Below, piece by piece: positions 37,868-46,962 of a stretch of 64,000 nucleotides of DNA. The DNA is from a bacterium. GTDB taxonomy: Bacteria > Verrucomicrobiota > Verrucomicrobiia > Limisphaerales > J093. Positions within the stretch are counted from its first letter, which is position 1; each line of letters starts with the position of its first letter. Under the pieces are notes generated by a model. That model was not told where the DNA came from. It saw only the letters and a program-made list of their open reading frames with translations, and did not search any database. The position numbers were made by a program, and so were the translations under genes. The DNA lies in contig JAJXZJ010000021.1 in the NCBI GenBank assembly GCA_021780105.1, forward strand, positions 1 through 64,000, in the 5' to 3' direction.

Positions 37868-39583
37868 ATGCCGCTGGGAACAAGCGAATTACTGGCTTCG
37901 ATTTACGGGACCGCCCCGGCCGCGGCGGTGTGGCCGCGCCTCCAGCAATTGCTGGCGAATTCGCCGCGGCCGGCCACCGGCGCGGCCGGCCCGCTCACGC
38001 AACGCGACGTGCTGTTGATCACCTACGGCGACCAGGTGCGCGCGCCCGGCGTGGCGCCGCTGCAAACGCTGGCGGACTTCTGCGAAGCCCATTTCCGCGG
38101 CGTGCTCAGCGGCGTTCACCTCCTGCCCTTCTACCCGTGGTCTTCAGACGATGGCTTCGCCGTGAAGGACTACTTCGCCGTGGACCCGGCGCTGGGCACC
38201 TGGGATAACATCCGCCGGCTGGGGCGGTCGTTCGATCTGATGTTCGACGGCGTGTTCAACCACCTTTCCACGCAAAGCGACTGGTTCCGGCGGTTCCTTG
38301 CCGATGAGCCGGCGTTCCGCAATTTCTTCGTGACAGTGGACGGCCATCCCGATCTCTCGCAGGTGGTGCGTCCGCGGGCCTTGCCGCTGTTGACGGGATT
38401 TTCCTCCGCCACCGGTCCGCGCCGCGTGTGGACCACGTTCAGCGCCGACCAGGCGGACTTGAATTTCAAAAATCCCGAGGTGCTGCTGCGCGTGGTCGAG
38501 GCGTTGCTGTTCTACGTGGCAAACGGGGCGCGTTTCATCCGCCTGGACGCCATCGCGTTTTTGTGGAAGGAACCCGGCACCTCCTGCCTGCACCTGCCGC
38601 CGACCCACCGCGTCGTCCAGCTCCTGCGCGCCGTGCTGGACGCGGCCGCGCCGGCGGTGCGGCTCGTCACGGAGACGAACGTCCCGCACGCCGACAACGT
38701 TTCGTATTTCGGCGACGGCACGAACGAGGCGCAACTGGTCTATAACTTCGCCCTGCCGCCGCTGGTGCTGCACGCGATCGCCACCGGCAACGCGGAAAAA
38801 CTCACCGGCTGGGCGCAGTCGCTCGCGCTGCCTTCGGATCGCGTCGCGTTGTTCAACTTCCTCGCCTCACACGACGGCATCGGCCTCAACCCGGCGCGCG
38901 GCATCCTGAGCGGCGCGAAGATTGACGCGCTGGTGCAGCGGGCGCTGGCGCACGGCGGCTTCGTTTCCTCCAAGGCCAATCCCGACGGCTCGCAAAGCCC
39001 GTATGAACTCAACGTCAGTTATTTCGACGCGCTCTCAGACCCCGCCGCCGCGGAGCCGCGGGAAATCCAGATCAATCGCTTCCTCGCCGCGCACGCCATC
39101 ATGCTCTCGCTCGCGGGCGTGCCGGGGGTTTACTTCCATTCGCTCGTCGGATCGCGTGGCGACCGCGCCGGCGCGGAAGCCAGCGGCCTCCCGCGCCGGA
39201 TCAACCGCCAGAAGCTCGACCGCGCCACGCTGGAGACCGAACTCGCCGACGCGGGTTCCCTGCGGGCAGGCGTCTTCAACGCCCTCCGGCAGCGGTTGCA
39301 ACTCCGCCAACACCACGCGGCGTTTCACCCGGCCGGCGGCCAGCGCGTGCTGGCGCCGGACCCGCGCGTGTTTGCCGTGTTGCGCTCCGCGCCCGACGGC
39401 AGCGAACGCGTGCTCTGCCTCCACAACGTAAGCGCGGAATCCGTTTACCTACCACTGCCGCTGGCGGACGCCACGGCCGCTGAGTGGAGCGAGTTGGGCG
39501 ACGAAGAGCGGCCGTCGCGGAAACTCATGGCACCGGCAATTTCCTTGTCGCCATATCAAGTCATTTGGGCGCGGGCGACGTGA
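37868..39583 (+). CDS. GH13_18 sugar phosphorylase, possibly glucosylglycerate phosphorylase
   Basis: I start at the ATG of MPLGTSELLASIYG (571 aa); a GTG six codons upstream is an alternative. The catalytic set of GH13 is visible: FIRLDAIAF (nucleophile Asp), VTETNVPH (acid/base Glu) and LASHDGIG (third Asp, with His). LLPFYPWSSDDGFAVKDY matches the sucrose-phosphorylase subfamily GH13_18. The FLWKEPGTSCLHLPPTH stretch is closer, from memory, to the glucosylglycerate or other sugar phosphorylases than to true sucrose phosphorylase. It would release glucose 1-phosphate by phosphorolysis. The ORF-track extension upstream is spurious. Confidence 0.88.
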   Translation: MPLGTSELLASIYGTAPAAAVWPRLQQLLANSPRPATGAAGPLTQRDVLLITYGDQVRAPGVAPLQTLADFCEAHFRGVLSGVHLLPFYPWSSDDGFAVKDYFAVDPALGTWDNIRRLGRSFDLMFDGVFNHLSTQSDWFRRFLADEPAFRNFFVTVDGHPDLSQVVRPRALPLLTGFSSATGPRRVWTTFSADQADLNFKNPEVLLRVVEALLFYVANGARFIRLDAIAFLWKEPGTSCLHLPPTHRVVQLLRAVLDAAAPAVRLVTETNVPHADNVSYFGDGTNEAQLVYNFALPPLVLHAIATGNAEKLTGWAQSLALPSDRVALFNFLASHDGIGLNPARGILSGAKIDALVQRALAHGGFVSSKANPDGSQSPYELNVSYFDALSDPAAAEPREIQINRFLAAHAIMLSLAGVPGVYFHSLVGSRGDRAGAEASGLPRRINRQKLDRATLETELADAGSLRAGVFNALRQRLQLRQHHAAFHPAGGQRVLAPDPRVFAVLRSAPDGSERVLCLHNVSAESVYLPLPLADATAAEWSELGDEERPSRKLMAPAISLSPYQVIWARAT

Positions 39584-39613
39584 AACTGCCGGCCACGGCG
39601 CCGCCACGCCCCA

Positions 39614-40075
39614 TCATTTCTTCTCCGGCGGCAACGGCTGGTCGCGGCGCACGACGATGAACCACGATTCGTCGCCGTCTTTTTCGCCGCCGACGACACT
39701 GCACTGCGCGCCGGCGGTTTGTTTCTCGATGAGCGTGAGCCGGCCATGGCGGTAGATGCGGATGACGGTTTGCTCGGCGGTGACGCGCTCGACCTCGACC
39801 TCGCGTTCGGAGGACATGCGCCGGCGGGTTTTCTCGCCGGCCTTGAGGCACACGCTGTCGCGCTTCAGTTCCCAAAAATACTGCCACTTGAACACCGCAC
39901 GGAGTTTTTTGCTGAGTTTGGCTCCAATGGGTTTGGCTTCCGGCACGGGCGCCTTGTCCTCGTTGTTGCCCCGCACCAGTTGAAGGTAAAACGTGATGGG
40001 CTGCGTTTCCGCCGCGCGGGCGGCGGGCGGAGCGAACAGCAGGAAAGTCAGCAGCAGGAGGAACACTCGTTTCAT
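39614..40075 (-). CDS. Hypothetical exported protein
   Basis: Started at the ATG of MKRVFLLLLTFLLFAPPAARA, this is 153 aa with an obvious signal peptide. The mature part is basic and hydrophilic: QPITFYLQLVRGNNEDKAPVP, then a charged helix, then VIRIYRHGRLTLIEKQ and a C-terminal strand SWFIVVRRDQPL. I do not recognise the family. It lies convergently 30 nt from the GH13_18 gene and divergently from the ClC gene. Confidence 0.7.
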   Translation of the reverse strand: MKRVFLLLLTFLLFAPPAARAAETQPITFYLQLVRGNNEDKAPVPEAKPIGAKLSKKLRAVFKWQYFWELKRDSVCLKAGEKTRRRMSSEREVEVERVTAEQTVIRIYRHGRLTLIEKQTAGAQCSVVGGEKDGDESWFIVVRRDQPLPPEKK

Positions 40076-40257
40076 GTCGGCACCACGATCAACCCGGCTC
40101 CTAAGACGCACGGTTCGCCCCGTGGCATTCAATCGAAACGGTGAATTCGCCGTTGCGCGGCACGGATGCGACCGGACTGGCCGGCGCGCGTATCCCGCCG
40201 ACGAACAATCCACTTGCGCCGGACGGGCGTGGCCGGAAGACTGGCGCGGTTGCGATC

Positions 40258-41979
40258 ATGCAGTTTCTTGTTCGTCACCTCCAAAAGTTGCCGCGGCGGA
40301 CGCGCGCCGTCCTGCAAACCTGCCTTTACGGGTTGGCCGCCGGCGCGGCGACGGTGGTGTTCCAGTTGCTGATGAACTGGCTTTACCGGGCGGGCCTGGT
40401 CCGGCTGTCGCACTCCGGGCTGCCGACGTTTCTCCTCGGCAGCCTCGGCCTCATCGTGAGTTCGTCCTTGCTGGTGGGCTGGCTGTTGAACGCGTTTTGT
40501 CCGGAGGCGGCGGGCAGCGGCATCCCGCAGCTCAAGCTCGCGTTCTGGAAGGATTTTGGCGCCGTGCCGCTGCGCGTGGCGTGGGTGAAGTTCATCGCCG
40601 GCATCGTCAGCATTGGCGGAGGGTGCAGCATGGGCCGGGAGGGACCCAGTGTGCAACTGTCCGGCGCGCTCGCCTCGAACCTCGCCGGCCTGGCGGGCGA
40701 ACCCAAACAAAACCGGCGCGCCGGCGCGGCCGCGGGTGCGGCGGCGGGCCTGGCCGCGGCCTTCAACACCCCGCTGGCGGCAACGACCTTTGTGTTGGAG
40801 GAAATCATCGGCGACCTGAACAGCCACTTTCTGGGCGGTGTGTTGCTGGCCTCGGTGCTGGGCGCGTTGGTGGTGCATGGCGTCATTGGCAAGCAACCGT
40901 CCTTCACGCTGGTCGGCGCGGACACGCCGTCGTGGATGGGTTACGCGCTGACGCCGCTGGTCGCGCTGCTGGCAGCCTTGGTGGGCGTGGCTTTTCAACG
41001 CGCCTCGCTCGGCCTGCGGTCGCGGGTGAAGCGGAGCCGGCGCGTGCCGGCGTGGCTGGCGCCGACCGCCGGCGGCCTCATTACCTGGGCGTTGGGCGTG
41101 ACGGTGTTCTGGTTCACCGGGCGGCTGGGCGTATTCAGCCTCGGCTACGACGATCTGTCCGACGCGCTGGCGGGCAACGTCGGCTGGCATCTGGCGGCCG
41201 CGTTGCTGCTGACCAAGTTCATCGCCACGTTCACCTGCTACGGTTTCGGCGGGTGCGGCGGCATTTTTTCGCCCGCGCTGTTCTTCGGCGGCATGACGGG
41301 CGTGATGGTGGCGCGGTTGCTCGGCCTGGAGCTTCCCCTGGCGTCATCGGACGTGCTGACGCTGGCCGTCGTGGGCATGAGCGCCTGTCTGGGCGCGGTT
41401 GTGGGCGCGCCGGTCACGGGCATTCTGATCGTGTTCGAGATGACGCAGGAATTTTCGCTGGTGCCGGCGTTGATGCTCGGCGCGCTGGTGAGCCAGACGG
41501 TCAGCCACAGGCTGAACCGGGAGAATTTTTACGAGGCGCTGCTCACGCAGGACGGGCACCTTATCGAGCACGTCCGCCCGCCGCGGGATTTGCACAGTTG
41601 GCAGCAACTGCCGGTGTCGGCCATCGCCAACTTCAAGCCGGTAATCGTCCAGGATTTGAGCCGCGCCAAGCTCCAGGAGCTGCTGAAGACGAATCCCTAC
41701 CAGCGGTTCCCGGTTGTGCAAAACGACAAACTCGTGGGCGTGCTCACGCGCAAGGAGGCCGAAACCGCCGCGCAGGCGGACCGTGCGCCGCAACTGGAAA
41801 CCGCGTCCACGTGCGTGCGCGACGAAACCATCCGCGATTTGCAGGGCCGCCTGATCGAATCCACCTCCCAATTCGTCGTCCTGCTCGACGAGGTCGGCGG
41901 GCGCGTGCTGGGCGTCGTCACACTCCACGATCTCCTGCGCGCGGAAGTGGCGAAGGCCAGCACCAGCGAAGACGCGTGA
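40258..41979 (+). CDS. ClC-family chloride channel/antiporter with CBS domains
   Basis: From the ATG of MQFLVRHLQKLPRR the protein is 573 aa. The membrane part has the three selectivity-filter segments GSGIPQLKLAF, GREGPSVQLSG (gating Glu present) and GGIFSPALFFGGMTG. Two CBS-like motifs follow after residue ~440, FPVVQNDKLVGVLTRKEAE and FVVLLDEVGGRVLGVVTLHDLL. ClC proteins move chloride either passively or in exchange for protons; which mode applies here cannot be decided by eye. The extra upstream residues in the ORF track are excluded. Confidence 0.92.
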   Translation: MQFLVRHLQKLPRRTRAVLQTCLYGLAAGAATVVFQLLMNWLYRAGLVRLSHSGLPTFLLGSLGLIVSSSLLVGWLLNAFCPEAAGSGIPQLKLAFWKDFGAVPLRVAWVKFIAGIVSIGGGCSMGREGPSVQLSGALASNLAGLAGEPKQNRRAGAAAGAAAGLAAAFNTPLAATTFVLEEIIGDLNSHFLGGVLLASVLGALVVHGVIGKQPSFTLVGADTPSWMGYALTPLVALLAALVGVAFQRASLGLRSRVKRSRRVPAWLAPTAGGLITWALGVTVFWFTGRLGVFSLGYDDLSDALAGNVGWHLAAALLLTKFIATFTCYGFGGCGGIFSPALFFGGMTGVMVARLLGLELPLASSDVLTLAVVGMSACLGAVVGAPVTGILIVFEMTQEFSLVPALMLGALVSQTVSHRLNRENFYEALLTQDGHLIEHVRPPRDLHSWQQLPVSAIANFKPVIVQDLSRAKLQELLKTNPYQRFPVVQNDKLVGVLTRKEAETAAQADRAPQLETASTCVRDETIRDLQGRLIESTSQFVVLLDEVGGRVLGVVTLHDLLRAEVAKASTSEDA

Positions 41980-42020
41980 CCCACGGCGCGATTTCCACCG
42001 ACGACGATTACCGTTGCGAT

Positions 42021-42746
42021 TCACGGCGACGCCAGCCGGCGCGCGAGCTGAAACCAGTTGCCTTCCGCGCGTCCGTCGCCAGCCACAGTGGTCAATCGCC
42101 AGGTGGCGAAACCCTGTCGCCGCGCCGGTTCAATGTCGTTGTCCGGCCGGTCGCCCACGACGAGCGTTTCCTCCACGCCCAGGCCGGCCGTGCGCAGCCG
42201 CGCCGCGAGCCAGCGGAAGACGTGCGGGTCGGGCTTGCTGAAGCCGGCTTGAAAGGAAAAAAAGCACGGCCCGGCCGCGAACAGGGCGCGGGCCAACCCG
42301 GCGGCGGCGAGCACGGTGTCGAGTTCCCGCAACGTGTACGGCTGGCAATTCGACACCAGTCCCAACCGCAAGCCGGCCGCGTGCGCCTGCTTCAGCAGCG
42401 TTGCCGCCGCGTCCGGCAGGCTGACGCTGCGGATGAGCTGCGCGTGGGCGGAGAGAAAGTCATCCACTTGCGCCGCCGGCAGCGCCGCGAGTTCGGGCAG
42501 CGCTTCGGCGGCCAAGGCGGGCCAGAAAATTTCCGGGAAAGCGATGCCGGCCGCGCGGGCCGAAGCGTGTTCGCGGGCGATGAGGTGTTCGCAGGTGCGG
42601 CTGCATTCCTCCAGACTCACGCGGGCGGCGGCGACGTTGTAGGTCTGCTGCCACAGCCTGTCCCAGCGCGCCGGCGCGTCGGTCGGCGGCGGGCCGACCA
42701 CCAGCAGTGTGTTGTAAATGTCGAACAGGACGGCGCGCGTTCTCAT
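42021..42746 (-). CDS. HAD-IA family hydrolase
   Basis: Started at the ATG of MRTRAVLFDIYNTLLVV, this is 241 aa. Motif I is FDIYNTL, in which the second Asp is replaced by Asn's neighbour Tyr-Asn (DxYNT instead of DxDGT), a known variation in some HAD-IA members. Motif II is LGLVSNCQPYT and motif IV is VVGDRPDNDIEPARRQG. The start codon overlaps the stop of the upstream glycosyltransferase as ATGA, so translation is coupled. This suggests a phosphatase acting after the glycosyltransferase. The altered motif I makes enzymatic activity less certain. Confidence 0.8.
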   Translation of the reverse strand: MRTRAVLFDIYNTLLVVGPPPTDAPARWDRLWQQTYNVAAARVSLEECSRTCEHLIAREHASARAAGIAFPEIFWPALAAEALPELAALPAAQVDDFLSAHAQLIRSVSLPDAAATLLKQAHAAGLRLGLVSNCQPYTLRELDTVLAAAGLARALFAAGPCFFSFQAGFSKPDPHVFRWLAARLRTAGLGVEETLVVGDRPDNDIEPARRQGFATWRLTTVAGDGRAEGNWFQLARRLASP

Positions 42747-44320
42747 GTCCACAGCAACGGGAACTGGTGTTCGGTGGCCAGCCATTCGCGGGTGAAGCTT
42801 TCCAGCGCCGCGAGGCCGACCGGTTTGGCCGGCGCGGCGGCGGAGCCGGCCCGCACCAGGCGATGGAACCGGCGGGCGAAGGCCGGCCCGCTCAACCAAC
42901 GATCCGCGGAACGCGGCCAGGGCGTGGTCCGCAGGCGGCCGGCCGCCGCGCGTTTTTTCCAGACCGCGAGAAACGGATTCAGCGGCGCGCAGCGTTCCCA
43001 GGACTCATCGGCGGGATGCGCCAGCACTTCGAGTTGCGCATCCAGCGTCAGCCGGCTGAACGGCACGGGCCGGGGCTGGCGGCCGCCGGCAAGCAGGACC
43101 GGTTCGCCCGCCCACCGACGGCAGCCGGCCGGCAACCGGCGCCGCCACCGTTGGAATTGCTGCGTCTGCCGCTGGCGCTCGGCCTCCCAGCCGAACAGGC
43201 ACGGGTCCACGATCACGTCGGCGTAGGCCTGGGGAAGGCGAAAGCCGAAGTGGGCGAGGTCAGGCGCGATGTTCGGCAGCGCGCGGGCGATGAGCGGGCG
43301 GCGGGCGGCGGCGGCTTCGAGATACGGCAGACCGAAGCCCTCGCGGATGGACGTGAGCAGCACGACCTCGCTCGCCGCCAGCAATTCTGTCACGGCCGGC
43401 TGCCCTGGCTCACGGGAACTCAACACGCCCAGGCGAACCTGCCAGCGTTGGCTCGCGGCCGCCGCCTGGAGCCGGGCGAAATAGCCTTGTTCGTCGGCGG
43501 AACTGGGACCGCCGGTGGTAACCAGCCACGCCGCCGGCCGCAGCCAGCGCGTCAACAAAATCGCTTCGGCCACGTTTTTCCGCCGCAGGAAGCGGCAGGG
43601 CAGAAGCCAGACCGGCGCGTCGGCGCCGTCCAACGTCCGCCGCAGCCAGGCTTGCGTTAGCGGCCGCGGGCCGGTGACCGGCGCGGCGCGGCGCTCGATC
43701 AGGTTGGGCAGCCAATGCGCGCGGCCGGGCAGGAGCCGTTGCAGGGCCAGGGTGTCGGCGCGGTTGATGGCCACATGGCAGACGTTGTTCGCGGCGGGAA
43801 AGATGAGCCGCGCGGCGGCGTGAAACTGGCGGAAACCCAGCCGCCGTATTTCCGCCCAGCGGGCCCAGCGGTTGTCGAACCACCAGTCGTGATGGTGCGC
43901 GACGAGCCGCAGCCCGCGCGCCGCGCTGACCCGGACCAGTTCGCGCGTGAGCAGGAGGTTGCGGCCGAGGCCGAGGTTGTGCGCCCAGATCAGGCAGCGA
44001 TCCGATTCGGCGTCTGCCAGGAGCGCATTCAACGCCGCCCGCACGCGGCGCGCCAGGCGGGTCGCATTGAGCCGTTGTTCCGACGCGTAACCGAAGGCGG
44101 ATTCCAGGAACAGCGTGACGGGCACCGGCGCCAGTTGTGCGCGGAAGTGCGCCAGCCAGCCGGCATCCGGCGCCTCGCCACCGGCGAGCACCACGGCGTT
44201 GACGCCCCGGCCGGCAGCGCGCGCCAGCCAGGGCGTGGCCAGTTCGATGACGCGGCGAATGCCGCCGGGACGGAAGTGATAATGGAGGACGATCAGTCGC
44301 AAACCGATGGACTTTGGCAC
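42743..44320 (-). CDS. Family-4-type glycosyltransferase
   Basis: This 525-aa GT-B protein begins LRLIVLHYHFRPGGIRRVIELATPWL and has LVAHHHDWWFDNR in the N-terminal domain. LPCRFLRRKNVAEAILLTRWL and LTSIREGFGLPYLEAAAARRPL follow in the donor-binding domain. It has an extra C-terminal ~130 residues beyond a usual GT4, with no recognisable motif. Translation seems to start at a GTG. It is coupled by a 4-nt overlap to the HAD gene, and divergent from the GpgS-like gene across 192 nt. Confidence 0.82.
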   Translation of the reverse strand: MPKSIGLRLIVLHYHFRPGGIRRVIELATPWLARAAGRGVNAVVLAGGEAPDAGWLAHFRAQLAPVPVTLFLESAFGYASEQRLNATRLARRVRAALNALLADAESDRCLIWAHNLGLGRNLLLTRELVRVSAARGLRLVAHHHDWWFDNRWARWAEIRRLGFRQFHAAARLIFPAANNVCHVAINRADTLALQRLLPGRAHWLPNLIERRAAPVTGPRPLTQAWLRRTLDGADAPVWLLPCRFLRRKNVAEAILLTRWLRPAAWLVTTGGPSSADEQGYFARLQAAAASQRWQVRLGVLSSREPGQPAVTELLAASEVVLLTSIREGFGLPYLEAAAARRPLIARALPNIAPDLAHFGFRLPQAYADVIVDPCLFGWEAERQRQTQQFQRWRRRLPAGCRRWAGEPVLLAGGRQPRPVPFSRLTLDAQLEVLAHPADESWERCAPLNPFLAVWKKRAAAGRLRTTPWPRSADRWLSGPAFARRFHRLVRAGSAAAPAKPVGLAALESFTREWLATEHQFPLLWT

Positions 44321-44512
44321 GCGCGGCCCGCGGCGGCCAATTTTTTCACCAGCCGGGGCATTCGCGGCTTGTCACCGGTCGTGGCGATGTGGTAAGCGTG
44401 GCCAGCATTGGAGCGTCAGGCCCGGTTGCGGGCCAAGGGTCCGGGGACGTCCGGAGTCCCGGAGGTCAAGCGGATGGTCGGGCCGCCATCCGGCGAACGA
44501 AGCTGCGTGTTT

Positions 44513-45727
44513 ATGTCTGACTTTTCTCAAACCGGCGCCATCGCCACCCTGCATCGGCTGGGCCAGCCCAACCTCGCCCGGCTGGAGTCGGACCTGGAGA
44601 ATTTCTCGCTGGAAACCCCGATCACGCTGGTGCTGCCCTGCCACGTGCGCGAACTGGGCACGCGGGCGCTCAAGCTGATCCTGCGCGAGCTGAAGTCCGT
44701 CACCTACATCAAACAGATCGTGGTGGGCATTGACGGCGCCACGCAGCAGCGGAGCTGGAAGAAGGCCCGCACGCTGTTCCGCCAGTTGCCCCAGCGGCCC
44801 ACGCTGCTCTGGAACGACGGCCCGCGCATGCAGCAGCTTTTCCAGAAGCTCGAGGACGCGGACCTGAGCGCCGGCCAGGGCGGCAAGGGCCGCAACGTGT
44901 GGATTTGTTTCGGCTACGTGCTGGCCAGCGAGCAGACGCGCATGGTGGCGGTGCATGATTGCGACATCCTCACCTACAACCGCGAACTGCTCGCGCGCCT
45001 GTGCTACCCCGTGGCGCATCCGAGCCTGGGCTTCGACTTCTGCAAGGGATACTACGCCCGGACCAGCGACCGGTTGAACGGCCGGGTCATGCGCCTGATG
45101 TTGACGCCCATGGTCCACGCGCTGCGCAGCATCCTGGGACCGCATCCGTTTCTCGTTTACATGGACGCGTTCCGTTATCCGCTGGCGGGCGAGTTCTCCA
45201 TGGACGTGGACCTCGTGCGGCGCGCACGCATTCCGCACGACTGGGCGCTGGAGGTGGGGTTGCTGGCCGAGATTTTCCGGAACTGCGCGCCGCGCGCCAT
45301 CTGCCAGTCCGACCTGTGCGACAACTATGATCACAAACACCAGGAACTGTCGCCGCGCGACGCCGACCGGGGCCTGAACAAAATGGCCGTGGACATCGCC
45401 AAATCCTTCTTCCGGCGCATGGCCGGCGAGGGCATCAAGCTCGATGCCGGGCTGTTCGACACCCTGCTGAGCGCCTACATGCGGCAGGCCGAGGACACGC
45501 TGCGCTTCTACGGCGCGGACGCCGCCATCAACGGCCTCCATTTCCCCCGGCATGAGGAGGAGACCGCCGTGACGACGTTCGTCCGCAGCATCCGGGTGGC
45601 GGCGAAGTCGTTTCTGGACGATCCGCTCTGGTCGCCGCTGATTCCGAACTGGAACCGGATTCAATCCGCGCTGCCGGGCTTCTTCGACGAGTTGAACGAC
45701 GCGGTGAAACGGGACAACGAACTGTAG
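44513..45727 (+). CDS. GpgS-like glycosyltransferase (glucosyl-3-phosphoglycerate synthase type)
   Basis: From the ATG of MSDFSQTGAIATLHRLG this is 404 aa. ITLVLPCHVRELGTRALKLILRELKSV and VVGIDGA are an N-terminal nucleotide-sugar domain of the GT-A type. AVHDCDIL carries an acidic metal-binding motif (D-C-D), and EVGLLAEIFR and SDLCDNYDHKHQEL lie later. This fits glucosyl-3-phosphoglycerate synthase-like (GT81-like) enzymes, which join glucose to 3-phosphoglycerate. Substrate is inferred from resemblance. The nearby GH13_18 phosphorylase makes a glucosylglycerate role attractive. Confidence 0.75.
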   Translation: MSDFSQTGAIATLHRLGQPNLARLESDLENFSLETPITLVLPCHVRELGTRALKLILRELKSVTYIKQIVVGIDGATQQRSWKKARTLFRQLPQRPTLLWNDGPRMQQLFQKLEDADLSAGQGGKGRNVWICFGYVLASEQTRMVAVHDCDILTYNRELLARLCYPVAHPSLGFDFCKGYYARTSDRLNGRVMRLMLTPMVHALRSILGPHPFLVYMDAFRYPLAGEFSMDVDLVRRARIPHDWALEVGLLAEIFRNCAPRAICQSDLCDNYDHKHQELSPRDADRGLNKMAVDIAKSFFRRMAGEGIKLDAGLFDTLLSAYMRQAEDTLRFYGADAAINGLHFPRHEEETAVTTFVRSIRVAAKSFLDDPLWSPLIPNWNRIQSALPGFFDELNDAVKRDNEL

Positions 45728-45771
45728 CCTCTCTGCCCCGCGGCGCGGCACGCGTGCTCTGGTAGCGCGCC

Positions 45772-46236
45772 TCAGTAAATCCCCGGCACGAACCGCCGGA
45801 CACGGGCGGCGTAGGCGGCGTAATCGGGGAATCGCTCGCGCAACCAGCGTTCCTCCCGGCGGGCCTTGGCGTCGAGCCACAACGCCAGCAGCAGCGCGGC
45901 CAACCCGGCGGGCCAGCTTGTGCGGACCAGCGCCCAGCCGAGCGCGGCGCTCACCACCGCCGTGTAGAGCGGATGGCGTATCCGGCGGTAAACACCGTGC
46001 CGCACCAGGCGGGTTTGTGACGAGGGGCGGGGAAAGGGCGTGAGATTACGGCCCAACGCCACGGCGCCGGCCACGCCGCAAACCGCGGAAACAACGAGCA
46101 GCAACACGCCCGCGCCCGTGACCACCGGCCGCGCCGTCGCACCGCAAAACCACCAGCCCAGCGCGCCGACCGCCAGCAGCAGCACGCATTGACCGAGCAC
46201 CCACCCGCCGCCGCGCTGGACAAACCGGCCAGACAT
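45772..46236 (-). CDS. ICMT/PEMT-type membrane methyltransferase-like protein
   Basis: This 154-aa protein has about four hydrophobic helices and the isoprenylcysteine carboxyl methyltransferase signature LVRHGVYRRIRHPLYTAVV followed by EERWLRERFPDYAAYAARVRRFVPGIY. Bacterial members methylate lipid or unknown acceptors and are often found without a prenylation system. It begins 7 nt from the end of the ECF sigma gene on the same strand, so it may be part of the same operon, but its substrate cannot be read from the sequence. Confidence 0.85.
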   Translation of the reverse strand: MSGRFVQRGGGWVLGQCVLLLAVGALGWWFCGATARPVVTGAGVLLLVVSAVCGVAGAVALGRNLTPFPRPSSQTRLVRHGVYRRIRHPLYTAVVSAALGWALVRTSWPAGLAALLLALWLDAKARREERWLRERFPDYAAYAARVRRFVPGIY

Positions 46237-46242
46237 GCTCGT

Positions 46243-46899
46243 TCAGTGCCGGTGCGGGGCCAGGCGCCGGCCCGCATCGCCGAAATAGCGGGTCAGCCGT
46301 TCGCGCAGTTGCAGCCGGGCGCGCAACAGGCGCACCTTCACGTTGGCCTCGCTCAGACCCAGCGCGTCCGCCGTCTCCTTGACCGACAGCCCTTCCACGT
46401 CGCGGAGCAGAAACACCAGCCGGTGCTTCTCGTCCAGGTCGGCAAGGGCGGCCTCGACCAGTTGCCGGGTTTCGTTTTGCTGGACGAGTTGCTCGGGCGA
46501 CTGCCGCCAGTCCGCGATGTATTCCGGGTGCGGCGTGGCGGCGCCTTCTTCCGCCGGGTGGGTCGTTTCCTCGAGGGACACGGTGTCGAGGCCGCGGCGT
46601 TTGCGGATCACCTTGAGGGCAGCGTGCGTGGCAATGCGCAGCAGCCAGGTGGCAAAACTGGATTCGCCGCGGAAGCCGGACAAATTTTCCAGCGCACTGA
46701 GGAAGGTTTGCTGCGTGACGTCCTCGGCATCCTGTTCCTGGCGCAGAATGCGCAGGGCGAGCGAATAGACCTGCCGCTCGTGGCGGCTGGCGAGTGTTTC
46801 AAACGCCTCCAATTCACCCGCCTGGGCACGGCGCACGAGGTCCGCATCATCCGGCCGATGATCCGCGTCTGGCGTGATGTCCGGTGTCCCGCTTGTCAC
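46243..46899 (-). CDS. ECF-type RNA polymerase sigma factor
   Basis: I start at a GTG (VTSGTPDITPD, 218 aa); the ORF track begins 12 codons upstream with a TTG. Region 2 is LVRRAQAGELEAFETLASRHERQVYSLALRIL followed by QDAEDVTQQTFLSAL. Region 4 is LDEKHRLVFLLRDVEGLSVKETADALGLSEANVKVRLLRARLQL. It lacks a C-terminal extension. It lies downstream of the dsrE gene on the same strand, and the window encodes a zf-HC2 protein elsewhere. Three identical promoter-like sites upstream of sulfur/redox genes make it the candidate regulator. Confidence 0.9.
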   Translation of the reverse strand: MTSGTPDITPDADHRPDDADLVRRAQAGELEAFETLASRHERQVYSLALRILRQEQDAEDVTQQTFLSALENLSGFRGESSFATWLLRIATHAALKVIRKRRGLDTVSLEETTHPAEEGAATPHPEYIADWRQSPEQLVQQNETRQLVEAALADLDEKHRLVFLLRDVEGLSVKETADALGLSEANVKVRLLRARLQLRERLTRYFGDAGRRLAPHRH

Positions 46900-46962
46900 C
46901 GCGCCACGCTGGCAGCGGGCGTGCCGGCTTGTCAACCAGTTCCCGCGGCGCGGCGCGGCATC

